DNA of 64,000 nucleotides from Planctomonas psychrotolerans (GTDB lineage Bacteria; Actinomycetota; Actinomycetes; Actinomycetales; Microbacteriaceae). Where the stretch lies: contig NZ_SJEV01000002.1 of the NCBI RefSeq assembly GCF_008642235.1, positions 124,001 through 188,000 on the forward strand, written 5' to 3'. This document shows positions 53,490 to 62,137 of the stretch, piece after piece (the stretch's first letter is position 1; the number at the start of each line of letters is the position of its first letter). The notes beneath the pieces are model-generated. The model saw nothing but the letters and a program-made list of their open reading frames with translations. It was not told the DNA's origin and did not search any database. Made by a program: the position numbers and the translations under genes.

Positions 53490-54719
53490 CTACTTCGAGA
53501 TGAACAGTGCGGACGACCGCGGCGACAGGGCGAAGTCGAGGATGAGGCAGGCCGCGCCCACCGCGGCCACGTCCTCACCGATGGCGGAACTCGTGACGAC
53601 GACCGGTGCGGTCAGCACCAGAGCCGGCGAGTCGTTGATCAGCTCGGGCAGGCGCGACGACGCGAACGACGAGATGCGCTCCCAGTAGGGACCGCCGAAC
53701 ACGACCACGTGCAGGTCGAGCAGCGTGACGATGGTGACGATCGCGGTTGCGAGGTCGCGCACCGCCTCATCGAGGATGCGCATCGCTTGCGGCTCCCCCG
53801 CATCCGCCAACTCGGCGATGCGCGAGAACCCGCGGTCGATGTCGTCGGTGGTCAGCGGCTGCGGCGATGCGTCGATGACGCCGCCCGCGACGGCCGTGGT
53901 CACGAGGGTCTCCGGGCTGACCGCATCACCCAGGCACCCGCGGCGGCCGCAGCGGCATACCGGACCGTCGGGATCCACCATGACGTGGCCCACGTCGCCG
54001 GCGTTGCTGGTGGGGCCGCGCGCCACCTCGCGGCCGAGAACCAGCCCGACGCCCACTCCGGAGCCGTAGTACAGGAAGAGGAAGTCGTCGCGTTCGTGGC
54101 CGCTGCTCGTCCAGACCTCCGCCACCGCAGCAGCGCTCACGTCCTTCTCGAGCACCACGAAGAACCCGGTCACCCGCTCGAGTTCGTCGCGAAGCGCGAC
54201 GCCGTGCCAGGTGGTCAACAACGGCGGATCGAGGACGACACCCCGCTTCGCGTCGATGGGACCGGGGGACGCGATGCCGACACCGAGCACCCGGGCGCGG
54301 TCCACTCCGGTGCTCGCGAGCAGCGCCTCGATTGTGTCGCTCATTCCCGCGATGACGGCGGCAGGATCGGCGCCGAACGGCGGGCGGCTGGCGGTGTGAC
54401 CGATGGTCGTGCCATGAATGTCGAGCAGCACGTACGTGATCACCGCCGGATCGATATGCACCCCGATGGCGAAGTGACCCGAGGGGTCCAGCTGCAGCAC
54501 CGTCCGCGGTTTTCCGACCCCCCGGATCTGGATTCCGGCCTCCCGGATCATGCCCGCATCCAGCAGGCGACGCGCCACGTTGGACACCGTCTGGGTGCTG
54601 AGACCCGTCTGCTCCGCGATCTCCACCCGACTCACGCCCGACGCGGAGCGCCGGATGACGTCGAGCACGACGGTCTGATTGAAGCCGCCGAGCGCCCGGA
54701 GGTTCGATCCTCGCCGCAT
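53490..54719 (-). CDS. ROK family transcriptional regulator
   Basis: A 409-residue sugar-responsive regulator. Residues ~15-75 are the winged helix (VSRVEIAEQTGLSTQTVSNV). The ROK domain has the glycine-rich YGSGVGVGLVLG, the GDVGHVMV motif with metal His, and the zinc Cys cluster CRCGRRGCLG. GLSVAF-type catalytic kinase residues are not obvious, so it is a regulator rather than a glucokinase. It is upstream of, and on the same strand as, the importer/GH38 operon, which it most likely represses. Confidence 0.92.
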   Translation of the reverse strand: MRRGSNLRALGGFNQTVVLDVIRRSASGVSRVEIAEQTGLSTQTVSNVARRLLDAGMIREAGIQIRGVGKPRTVLQLDPSGHFAIGVHIDPAVITYVLLDIHGTTIGHTASRPPFGADPAAVIAGMSDTIEALLASTGVDRARVLGVGIASPGPIDAKRGVVLDPPLLTTWHGVALRDELERVTGFFVVLEKDVSAAAVAEVWTSSGHERDDFLFLYYGSGVGVGLVLGREVARGPTSNAGDVGHVMVDPDGPVCRCGRRGCLGDAVSPETLVTTAVAGGVIDASPQPLTTDDIDRGFSRIAELADAGEPQAMRILDEAVRDLATAIVTIVTLLDLHVVVFGGPYWERISSFASSRLPELINDSPALVLTAPVVVTSSAIGEDVAAVGAACLILDFALSPRSSALFISK

Positions 54720-54914
54720 CGTTCCTCCCTCGCGCGTCGTCGCCCTCCGAGCAGGACGGCCACCGGTAGCTGCATTATGCCGGTGCGGGTGCGCGTTGCC
54801 CCAATCGCCGCGGGCTGGTGCTGGTGGGCGGAACAGCTCGTCATCCCGTCAGGGTGGCGCGCCCGTAGTCACGCCGGTAACGTCGAGGGCGTCGGCAATA
54901 CGCCTAGCATGCAC

Positions 54915-55010
54915 GCATCAGCCGCCCCACCTCGACACACTACGGGCGCATCAGCCGCACAACCTCAACACTCCACGCACGCATCAGCCGCACCACCCCG
55001 ACAACTACGG
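54915..55010 (+). repeat. three imperfect ~30-35-bp repeats before hsp20
   Basis: GCATCAGCCGC-initiated copies start at 54915, 54948 and 54981. Each continues with a CNACC(T/C)C(G/A)ACA-like part. The last copy ends right at the hsp20 ribosome-binding site. The frame is open through the repeats (HASAAPP units), but no extra protein is likely. Confidence 0.75.
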
Positions 55011-55019
55011 AGGACCACA

Positions 55020-55556
55020 ATGGCTCGCAGCATTCCCCGATTCAATCCCCTCGCCGAACTGGATGCGCTGCAACGGCAGTTCCTCGGTGACGACTTCCTC
55101 ACGAAGTTCCGCGGAACCGTTCTTCCGACCACGGACGTCTACACGGAGAACGACAGTCGACTGATCGTGGAGGCGCACCTCCCGAACTTCAGCGACAGCG
55201 ACATCGACGTCAGCATCGACGAGGGCTCCCTCGTCATTCAGGCCGAGAAGCACGAGAAGGAGGAGGACAAGAACAAGAAGTACATGGTGCGCGAAAGCAG
55301 CGCCAGCTTCCACCGCCGTATCGCCCTCCCCGACCGTGCCGACCCCGACAACATCGACGCCCAGTTCGCCAACGGTGTGCTCACGGTGACCGTACCGTTC
55401 AAGCAGCAGCCGTCGCCGAAGAAGATCGCCATCAAGGGCGCCGGTGACTCGTCGCCCGCCACCGAGGTGCCGCTCGGGACCACCGACGTCGGGAACGCCG
55501 ACGCGGGGAGCATCTCCGTGGACAGCACCGAGGAGCAGCCGGGAAGTACCAGCTGA
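55020..55556 (+). CDS. small heat shock protein, Hsp20/alpha-crystallin
   Basis: A 178-residue chaperone holding unfolded proteins. The alpha-crystallin domain runs ~35-135 (DVYTENDSRLIVEAHLPNFS, SLVIQAEKHEKEED, FANGVLTVTVPF); the I-x-I-type C-terminal anchor is KKIAIKG. A long acidic Ser/Thr-rich tail of ~40 residues follows, unusual for the family. The start at 55020 is set by GGAGG 7 nt upstream. No HAIR or CIRCE operator is seen; the leader holds three direct repeats. Confidence 0.93.
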   Translation: MARSIPRFNPLAELDALQRQFLGDDFLTKFRGTVLPTTDVYTENDSRLIVEAHLPNFSDSDIDVSIDEGSLVIQAEKHEKEEDKNKKYMVRESSASFHRRIALPDRADPDNIDAQFANGVLTVTVPFKQQPSPKKIAIKGAGDSSPATEVPLGTTDVGNADAGSISVDSTEEQPGSTS

Positions 55557-55592
55557 GTTCCTCCCCGTCTCGCTGAGCTTGAGCGCTCACGG

Positions 55593-55628
55593 AGAAGCGG
55601 CCGTGCCACGAGTGGTCCGGCCGCTTCT
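55593..55628. terminator. hairpin terminator between hsp20 and CWB2 gene
   Basis: AGAAGCGGCCG (55593-55603) pairs perfectly with CGGCCGCTTCT (55618-55628) around a 14-nt loop. It serves both convergent genes. Confidence 0.7.
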
Positions 55629-55649
55629 GTGCGAGTGGCGGTGGAGGGA

Positions 55650-56654
55650 TCAGCCTCCGGCGATCCTGGTCACCTGGTAATCGATCTCCAACGCGTTGGA
55701 TACGTCGAAGCCGACGGCGGCGGGACCACCGACGATCAGCACGTCAGCCACCTCGGCATCAGCGAGCGCCGTTGCCGTCGCCTCCGGCAGCATCCCCTGA
55801 CGTGTCAGGAGGATCGGAGCGTAGTAGCCGTTGGCGAGCGGACCGGCCGCGAGCGCATCGGCGAAGCCCTCCCCCGACACCAGCACGGCGATGTCCGTGC
55901 CGTCGGGGAACGCTTCGGCCGCGACCATTGCCGCGGTCTCGAAGCGGTCGGCGCCGGCGATGCGCGAGACCTGGTAATCCGACTCGAGCGCATTCGAGAT
56001 GTCGGTGCTGACGGCGGCGGACCCGCCCACCACGATGACGTCGGCTACTTCGAGACCTTCGAGGGCCGCCTCCGTGGCCGCGGGAAGCGTGGTGCTCCCG
56101 GTGAGCAGGATGGGTGCGTCGTATCCCCAGGCCAGCGGAGCCGCGGCGAGCGCGTCGGCGAAGTTCTCGCCGGACACGAGCACGGCCACGTCCGCACCGT
56201 CGTCGAAGACGGCTCCGGCTACCGCCGCGGCGGTACCGTACCGGTCGACGCCGGCCACACGGGAGACCTGGTAGTCGAGCTCGAGCGCGTTGTGGACCGA
56301 CGTGCTGACCGCGTACGGTCCGCCCATGATGATCACGTCGCTCACGGAGAGCGCCTCGAGCGCGGCCGCGGTGACCTCGGGAAGCGTGGTCGAGCGGGTG
56401 AGCAGGATGGGTGCTCCGTAGGCGTCCGCGAGGGGCGCTGCGGCGAGGGCGTCGGCATAGTTCTCGCCTGAGGCGAGGATGGCGACGTCGGCACCATCGG
56501 GGTACAGATCCAGGGCGACCGCGGCGGCCGTTCCGAATCGGTCGGACGTTGTCGGCACTGACAACGCGTGCGCCGGTGTACCGGCGAAGACGATGCTCGA
56601 CGCCGCGAGGAGCGCGACGAGAGCGGCACGATGTGTGCGAGTGGGGGTTTCCAT
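55650..56654 (-). CDS. secreted protein of three cell wall-binding repeats (CWB2)
   Basis: A 334-residue exported protein. A signal peptide (RAALVALLAASSIVFAGTP, cleaved near AHA) is followed by three ~95-residue repeats, each beginning with DRF/DRYGTAA- or DRFETAA-type sequence and containing (S/A)GE-F/Y-ADALAA.PLA and PILLT. It stops at YQVTRIAGG, the first residues of a would-be fourth repeat. There is no enzyme domain. CATCCT ends 6 nt before the ATG. In other bacteria CWB2 modules anchor proteins to wall polymers. Confidence 0.9.
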   Translation of the reverse strand: METPTRTHRAALVALLAASSIVFAGTPAHALSVPTTSDRFGTAAAVALDLYPDGADVAILASGENYADALAAAPLADAYGAPILLTRSTTLPEVTAAALEALSVSDVIIMGGPYAVSTSVHNALELDYQVSRVAGVDRYGTAAAVAGAVFDDGADVAVLVSGENFADALAAAPLAWGYDAPILLTGSTTLPAATEAALEGLEVADVIVVGGSAAVSTDISNALESDYQVSRIAGADRFETAAMVAAEAFPDGTDIAVLVSGEGFADALAAGPLANGYYAPILLTRQGMLPEATATALADAEVADVLIVGGPAAVGFDVSNALEIDYQVTRIAGG

Positions 56655-56906
56655 GCGTTCAGGATGGCGAGGCCCGGCCCTTTCCGCAAGAGTGATTTAC
56701 CGGACTTCAGGTGAATTCCGCACGGCGATCTCCCTTCGCCTCGCCAGCCCCCGCTCGGGGGCGTGCGGAACCGACCGCCGACCCGGCCTTCTCCGACCGT
56801 GTCCGACCGTGTCCGACCATGACGAAGGGGCCGACCATCCTGGAATGATCGACCCCTCGAGTCGGCAGCGCTGCACCCGTCGGCAGCACTGCCCGCGTCA
56901 GAAGAA
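56655..56906. other. intergenic region
   Basis: About 250 nt between two minus-strand genes. It contains the CWB2 promoter (TTGCGG, 17 nt, CATCCT) and a short direct repeat of GTGTCCGACC at 56800-56820. No further gene is seen. Confidence 0.45.
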
Positions 56907-57476
56907 CTAGACGCGTGCGGGCTCCCGCACGGTCTTCAGCGCGTTGGACCAGGCGGTCACCTGGTCGAGCATGCCGTTCAGCGTGCCCACGTGCGCGTCG
57001 GCAGGCGTGAACTCGGAGTAGTTCTTGAAGTCGGTGGCGAGCGAGAACATGACCTGGGCCCGCACATCGGCGATCTGCAGTTCGGCCAGAATGAGACGCA
57101 GTCCCTCGACGGCACGCGCTCCACCGGCGGAGCCGTAGCTCACGAAGCCGGCGGCCTTGTTGTTCCACTCCGCGTAGACGAAGTCGATCGCGTTCTTCAG
57201 GGCGCCCGACGTGGCGTGGTTGTATTCGGGAGTGACGAAGATGTAGCCGTCGAACTCGGCAACCTTGTCGGCCCACACCTGGGTGTGCTCGTGGTCGTAG
57301 ATGCCCTGCGATGCCGGAATCGCCTCGTCGAGCAGCGGAAGGTTGAAGTCCAGCAGATCGACGAGCTCGTACTCCGCGTCGGTGCGCTCCTGCGCGTGCT
57401 GCAGCACCCAGTCGGCCACGGCCTTGCCGTTGCGTCCGGGGCGGGTACTTCCGAGGATGATGCCGATCTTCGTCAT
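56907..57476 (-). CDS. NADPH-dependent FMN reductase
   Basis: A 189-residue flavodoxin-fold reductase. FMN phosphate binding is GSTRPGRNGKAVADW; TPEYNHATSGALKNAIDF is the family signature; SYGSAGGARAVEGLR is the second flavin loop. Members reduce quinones, azo dyes or flavins. No operon partner is obvious; ATG at 57476 begins the flavodoxin fold. Confidence 0.9.
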   Translation of the reverse strand: MTKIGIILGSTRPGRNGKAVADWVLQHAQERTDAEYELVDLLDFNLPLLDEAIPASQGIYDHEHTQVWADKVAEFDGYIFVTPEYNHATSGALKNAIDFVYAEWNNKAAGFVSYGSAGGARAVEGLRLILAELQIADVRAQVMFSLATDFKNYSEFTPADAHVGTLNGMLDQVTAWSNALKTVREPARV

Positions 57477-57604
57477 GGGTATCGCTTTCTATCGATTCAG
57501 AGGGAAGCAAAAAAGGTGCGGGAACGCTCCGCGCGTCCTCGCACCGTCGTGATCCCCAACCCTTGCACGACTAGATATATTCCTTTGCATGAATCTCCGC
57601 GTTC

Positions 57605-58036
57605 TCAGCGAACATCCTGGAAATCGAAGACCAGCACACCGCCGTTCCCCGGCTGGATGAACGGGCCGGCGAACTCTTTGAACGCGGCGTGCTCGAGGTC
57701 GTAATGTTCGCGGTCGGAGATGATCGGCTCACCGACGTAGAAGTTGCGATCGCCCAGCGAGGCGAAGGTGAGCACGAATCCGAGCTCGAACCCGCGCGAG
57801 GCACCCTCGCCACTGTTCTGCACCCCGGACCGGATCGACACGATGTACGGTTCGCCGCTCCGGCGACTGTCCGACAACGCTCGGAACCGGCGTTCGACCT
57901 CGGCGGCGTCTTCCGCCGTGCTGCCATCACGCAAGCGGAACAGCACGATGTGCACGACCTCGCCCACTCCGTAATCGGAAGCGGTGAAGCGCTCGACTCC
58001 GACCCGGGCGAGTTCTTCCTGAAGGGATTCGGTCAT
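57605..58036 (-). CDS. Dabb (stress-responsive A/B barrel) protein
   Basis: A 143-residue small alpha/beta barrel protein. The domain begins [16 protein letters not shown], has [11 protein letters not shown] and ends with [12 protein letters not shown], the usual HP(x)H-like end. The open frame continues upstream through REP array D as 11-residue repeats, which is an artefact; ATG at 58036 is the start. It may be the last gene of the catabolic operon, cut off from it by the repeats. Confidence 0.82.
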   Translation of the reverse strand: MTESLQEELARVGVERFTASDYGVGEVVHIVLFRLRDGSTAEDAAEVERRFRALSDSRRSGEPYIVSIRSGVQNSGEGASRGFELGFVLTFASLGDRNFYVGEPIISDREHYDLEHAAFKEFAGPFIQPGNGGVLVFDFQDVR

Positions 58037-58061
58037 GGGGTGTCCTTTCGACGGTGCGGTC

Positions 58062-58217
58062 GCCCCTTCGACAGGCTCAGGGACCGGGGAGTGCGTCCCT
58101 TCGACAGGCTCAGGGACCGTGGAGTGTGTCCCTTCGACAGGCTCAGGGACCGTGGAGTGTGTCCCTTCGACAGGCTCAGGGACCGTGGAGTGTGTCCCTT
58201 CGACAGGCTCAGGGACT
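58062..58217. repeat. REP-like array D, regular 33-bp period
   Basis: Five units of the CCCTTCGACAGGCTCAGGGA type, the last four spaced exactly 33 bp with identical GTGGAGTGT linkers. The array lies between the aldo/keto reductase stop and the Dabb gene start. Confidence 0.93.
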
Positions 58218-58230
58218 ATAAGGGGTGCGG

Positions 58231-59208
58231 TTATCGGTTGTAGCGTGGAATCGGTCCGCGGAGCTCCTGCCACACGGCATCGCAGCGCTCCATGAGGTCC
58301 TCACCGAGCGGGCCACGGGCGAATGCGGCCAGGTTGGTCTCCAGTTGATCCACGCTCGAGCCGCCCAGGATGATCCCATCGACCAGAGGGCGCCCGAGCG
58401 CCCATCCGAGTGACACGTCGATCGGGGTCAGCCCTGCATCGGCCGCGATCGCCGCGACCTGTGCCGCAGCCGCGAACTGGCGCTCGCTCCAGTAGCGATC
58501 GCGGTACGGCTGGCCGGTGAAGCGCGTGCCGGGCGCCGCGGCGTCGTCGACGGAGGAGTACTTGCCGGTGAGCAGCCCGCCGGCGAGCGGGTTGTAGATC
58601 AGCGTGGTCATGTCGTACGCCTCGGCGAACGCCGCGTACTCGTCGTCGAGACCCCGGGTGATGAGGTTGTACATCTGCTGAGCGATATGCACCGGCGCGA
58701 AGCCCCGCACCTGCTGCAGGGCTCGAGCCTCGGCGATCTGCCACGACGCGTAGTTCGACATGGCCGGGTATCGCACCTTGCCCTGCTGCACGAGGGAATC
58801 GAGCGCCTCGATCGTCTCCTCGATGGGCGTCTGCCAGTCCGGCATGTGCAGATAGAGGATGTCGACGTAGTCGGTGCCCAGCCGGCCAAGGCTCGCGTCG
58901 AGCGCGTCAGTGAGGGCCTTTCGCCCGAGGCCGCTCACCCCGCGCACGGGGTTGAACGCCTTGGTGGCGACGATGACCTCGCTACGGGATCTCCCGAGCG
59001 CGGCTCCGAGCACCTCCTCCGCCACACCGTCCGTGTAGGAGTTGGCGCAGTCGAAGTGGGTGACCCCGGCGGCCCGGGCGATGTCCACGGCGCGGGCGGA
59101 TTCCGCAGCGTCGAGCTGCGCGCCGAACGTCATCGTGCCGAGCACGGCCCGGGAGGTGACGAGGTCCGTACCCGTCACGACACGGGTCTCCATGGTGCCA
59201 CTGGTCAT
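58231..59208 (-). CDS. aldo/keto reductase
   Basis: A 325-residue NADPH-dependent oxidoreductase with a TIM barrel. The catalytic set is Asp and Tyr in [10 protein letters not shown], Lys in VATKAFNP and His in YLHMPDWQ; the coenzyme loop is [13 protein letters not shown]. The start is at 59208 (MTSGTMETR) or 59193 (METRVVTG). It is part of the minus-strand sugar/polyol operon, 40 nt after the SDR gene. Confidence 0.9.
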   Translation of the reverse strand: MTSGTMETRVVTGTDLVTSRAVLGTMTFGAQLDAAESARAVDIARAAGVTHFDCANSYTDGVAEEVLGAALGRSRSEVIVATKAFNPVRGVSGLGRKALTDALDASLGRLGTDYVDILYLHMPDWQTPIEETIEALDSLVQQGKVRYPAMSNYASWQIAEARALQQVRGFAPVHIAQQMYNLITRGLDDEYAAFAEAYDMTTLIYNPLAGGLLTGKYSSVDDAAAPGTRFTGQPYRDRYWSERQFAAAAQVAAIAADAGLTPIDVSLGWALGRPLVDGIILGGSSVDQLETNLAAFARGPLGEDLMERCDAVWQELRGPIPRYNR

Positions 59209-59248
59209 CTGTCGAACTCCTTGGTCGGGTGGGGCAACGCGGAGGGCA

Positions 59249-60016
59249 TCAGTGCATGTAGAAGCCGCCGTCGACGTTCAGCGTCTGCCCCGTCACGAAT
59301 CCCGCGTCCTCGCTGATGAGGAAGGCGATCGCGGCCGCGATGTCCCGGGGCGTACCGATCCGGTTGAGCAGCAGTTCCTCGGCCATACCGGCCTTGCGCT
59401 CGTCGGTGAGTGTGCCTCCCATGATGTCCGTGTCGATGGGACCGGGCGAGATGGCATTGACGGTGATCTCGTACTCGCCGAGTTCGCGGGCGACGGACCT
59501 GGTGAAGCCGATGACACCGGCCTTGGCGGCGGAGTAGGGCGTCTTGCTGTAGGTCCCGCCGCCGCGCTGGGCCGAGACCGAGGAGATATTGACGATGCGG
59601 CCGATGCGGTGCTTCACCAGCGACTCGGCGACGCGCCTCGTGGCGTAGTGGACGCCGTCGAGGTTGATCGAGAGCACCCGTCGCCACTCCTCCGTGGTGA
59701 CCTCGAGGTAGGGCACCGGCGAGCTGACGCCCGCGAGGTTCACCAGGGCCACGATCTGCGGCAGTTCCGCCTCGAGCTCATCGATGGCGGCGCGTACCGA
59801 CGCCTCGTCGGACACGTCCGCCCGCACACCGTGGGCGCGCACGCCGTGGGCCTCGGTGAGTTCGGCTGCCGTCGCCGCACTCGCGTCGGCATCGATGTCC
59901 AGGATGCCGATGTGCCACCCGCGCTCGGCGAGGTAGAAGGCCGCGGCTCGGCCGATCCCGCGCGGGGACGCCGCCCCGGTGAGGATTGCGGTGCGTTCTG
60001 AGGGGAATGCTGTCAT
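59249..60016 (-). CDS. short-chain dehydrogenase/reductase
   Basis: A 255-residue SDR. The cofactor loop is TGAASPRGIGRA, with Asp in LDIDAD suggesting NAD preference. The catalytic Ser is in NISSVSAQ and the Tyr/Lys in PYSAAKAG. The C-terminal DAGFVTGQTLNVDGGFYMH is typical of classical SDRs. It oxidises or reduces a sugar or polyol in the operon; the substrate is unknown. Confidence 0.92.
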   Translation of the reverse strand: MTAFPSERTAILTGAASPRGIGRAAAFYLAERGWHIGILDIDADASAATAAELTEAHGVRAHGVRADVSDEASVRAAIDELEAELPQIVALVNLAGVSSPVPYLEVTTEEWRRVLSINLDGVHYATRRVAESLVKHRIGRIVNISSVSAQRGGGTYSKTPYSAAKAGVIGFTRSVARELGEYEITVNAISPGPIDTDIMGGTLTDERKAGMAEELLLNRIGTPRDIAAAIAFLISEDAGFVTGQTLNVDGGFYMH

Positions 60017-60052
60017 GCGGGTTCTCCAGTTCGAATGCCTTATCGATGCGTG

Positions 60053-61006
60053 CTAGTTGATCGGCGCGGGGCCCAGCTCGTCGACGAGCTTCTTCATCGC
60101 GACGTACGCCCTGTTGCGGTACTCGATGAGGGCCTGGGTGCGCTCGGCGGGGACGTTGAGGAACCCGGCGCCCGACTTGGTGCCGAGCTTGCCCGCGGAG
60201 ACCAGGTCCTCAAGGATCTTCGGCGTGGCGAAGCGCTCCGGGAACTCGGTCTGGAGGGACGCGTAGCAGAACGCGTAGACGTCGAGTCCCGCCATGTCGG
60301 CGATGGCGAACGGACCGAAGAACGGCAGGCGGAAGCCGAAGGTGGTGCGCACGATGGTGTCGATGTCATCCGGCGTGGCCACACCCTCCTCGACGAGCTG
60401 GGTGGCTTCGTGGAAGAGCGCGTACTGCAGGCGATTGAGCACGAATCCGGTCGCATCCTTCACCCGTGCCGTCTCCTTGCCGGTGGCGGTGACGATCGCC
60501 TCGACGGTGGGAAGCAGCGCCGTGTCGGTGCCCGCGTGCGGGATCAGCTCCACGCCGGGGATGAACGGTGCCGGGTTGCTGAAGTGCACGCCCAGGAACC
60601 GCTCGGGGTGGGTGACCGCTTCGGCGAGCTTGCCGATCAGGATCGTCGACGTGTTGCTGCCGATGATCGCGTCGGGGCGGGCCGCGGCGCTGATGCGGGC
60701 CAGGGTGGCGTGCTTGATCTCGATCTTCTCGGGAACGGCCTCCTCGATGAAGTCGGCGTCGCGCACCGCATCCTCGATGGATGCGGTCGGCGTGAGGTTC
60801 GCCTCGATGAGTTCCGTGGCGTTCTCGGGGAACAGGCCGGCGGCGACGAACTCGCGGGACTCGCGGATGAGCCGGTCGTAGTTGGTCTGTGCGATCTCGG
60901 CGGAGATGTCGGCGATGAGCACGGTTGCGCCGGAGATCGCGAGGATCTGGGCGATGCCCCCGCCCATGTATCCGGAACCGACTACGGCGATGGTCTTCTT
61001 CGACAT
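60053..61006 (-). CDS. 3-hydroxyacyl-CoA dehydrogenase family protein
   Basis: A 317-residue NAD-dependent dehydrogenase. The Rossmann loop is VVGSGYMGGGIAQILA; the catalytic His is in GVHFSNPAPF and Glu in FIEEAVPE. The C-terminal helical domain starts KDATGFVLNRLQYAL. In a sugar context it may be an L-gulonate-3-dehydrogenase-like (lambda-crystallin) enzyme rather than a fatty-acid enzyme (inference). A GGAAGAAG site precedes the ATG at 61006. Confidence 0.87.
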   Translation of the reverse strand: MSKKTIAVVGSGYMGGGIAQILAISGATVLIADISAEIAQTNYDRLIRESREFVAAGLFPENATELIEANLTPTASIEDAVRDADFIEEAVPEKIEIKHATLARISAAARPDAIIGSNTSTILIGKLAEAVTHPERFLGVHFSNPAPFIPGVELIPHAGTDTALLPTVEAIVTATGKETARVKDATGFVLNRLQYALFHEATQLVEEGVATPDDIDTIVRTTFGFRLPFFGPFAIADMAGLDVYAFCYASLQTEFPERFATPKILEDLVSAGKLGTKSGAGFLNVPAERTQALIEYRNRAYVAMKKLVDELGPAPIN

Positions 61007-61038
61007 GGTGCTTCTTCCTGACGTGGGATGGTTGGAGG

Positions 61039-62031
61039 CTAGCTCGACGGGGTGGCTCGCACCACGCGCTGGGTCACCTTGCTCTCGCCCAGCGCGTAGT
61101 CCTCGGTCTTCGGCAGGATGCGGCCGCGCAGGTAGTCCTGATTGGCGGCGCACACGCTGAGGCCGTCCCCGCCGTAGCTCTCGGCGCAGATGATGCCCTG
61201 GAAGCCGTTCGCGATGGCGAGCTTGAACGCGTCGCGGTAGTTGATGAGGCCGCTTTCCATGGGCGAGGGCATGGCGACGTAGGAGTCGCGCGCCACGTCC
61301 TCGTCGCGGATGTAGCCCTTGACGTGCCAGTAGTTGCTGTAGGGCAGGGTCTTCTCGAAGACGGAGTACCAGTCCTCGATCGGACGGTGCAGGCGCACGA
61401 GATTTCCGACGTCGGGGTTGATGCCCACGTTCGACATACCGATGTCCTGCACGAGCCGCGCCGAGGAGTCGCCGGTGCCGAGATAGGTGTCCTCGTACAT
61501 CTCGAGGGAGAGCAGGATGCCGACCTCCTCCGCGTGACGGCCGAGCTCCTGCAGACGGCTCACCGTCTTCTTCCAGGTCTCCGTGTCGTCTTCGGGGTCG
61601 TGATGACCCTCGACGGTCCAGAACCACAGCTGCTTCTGCTGCTCGGGCGTGAGCGCCTGGTGCAGGCCGACCGACACCACGGCCATGTCGAGATGCGCGG
61701 CGGCGTCGATGGTGCGGTGCGAGTACGCGAGGTTGTCGTCACCGGTCTCGGCGTCGATGACGCTCCGGCGGATGGCGGAGATGACCGGGATCGTCACGCC
61801 GGCATCCTTCGCCGCCTGAGCGAGGTCGTCGAGTCGCGACTCGGAGAGGTCACCCGGGCGGATCCAGCTGTCGGTGATGTCGACGGCCGAGAAGCCGGCC
61901 TCGCGCACCTCGGCGAAGGTGTCGACCCACTCGGACGGCTCCGCGTCCTGCACGACCGTGCCGTCGCGCTTCGTGCCGGGGAACTGCAGCAGGGCCGCGG
62001 TGATGGGCCAGTTGTCGGCGGTGAGGGCCAT
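61039..62031 (-). CDS. sugar phosphate isomerase/epimerase-type TIM barrel
   Basis: A 330-residue AP-endonuclease-2-fold protein. Metal and active-site residues are Glu in LLSLEMYEDTYLG, Asp in NPDVGNLV, His in YWHVKGYIR and Glu in ICAESYGGDG. ATG at 62031 follows GAAGGAG. It is the first gene of the operon with HCDH, SDR and AKR enzymes, and a palindromic operator lies just upstream. Substrate unknown. Confidence 0.88.
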   Translation of the reverse strand: MALTADNWPITAALLQFPGTKRDGTVVQDAEPSEWVDTFAEVREAGFSAVDITDSWIRPGDLSESRLDDLAQAAKDAGVTIPVISAIRRSVIDAETGDDNLAYSHRTIDAAAHLDMAVVSVGLHQALTPEQQKQLWFWTVEGHHDPEDDTETWKKTVSRLQELGRHAEEVGILLSLEMYEDTYLGTGDSSARLVQDIGMSNVGINPDVGNLVRLHRPIEDWYSVFEKTLPYSNYWHVKGYIRDEDVARDSYVAMPSPMESGLINYRDAFKLAIANGFQGIICAESYGGDGLSVCAANQDYLRGRILPKTEDYALGESKVTQRVVRATPSS

Positions 62032-62055
62032 GGGAACTCCTTCGTCGATGGCGGT

Positions 62056-62071
62056 ATTTCCTATAGGATAT
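62056..62071. promoter_or_regulatory. palindromic operator upstream of catabolic operon
   Basis: TCCTATAGGA (62059-62068) is a perfect palindrome, extended to ATTTCC-TATA-GGATAT with one mismatch, 25 nt before the start codon. The form is typical of GntR/FCD regulator sites; no regulator gene is adjacent in the window. Confidence 0.55.
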
Positions 62072-62137
62072 GGCATTCGCGGCGAATGAGGGAGTGTTCG
62101 GCGCATTCCGGTTCGGCTTGCATTCCCTCGACGCACA

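Noticed and set aside
53490-54719. Glucokinase
   Set aside because: A clear N-terminal winged helix and its place beside an importer operon make it a ROK regulator.
58062-58217. CRISPR-like regular repeats
   Set aside because: The linkers between repeats are identical or very short, not unique 30-40-bp spacers, and no cas genes are present; these are REP-like hairpins.
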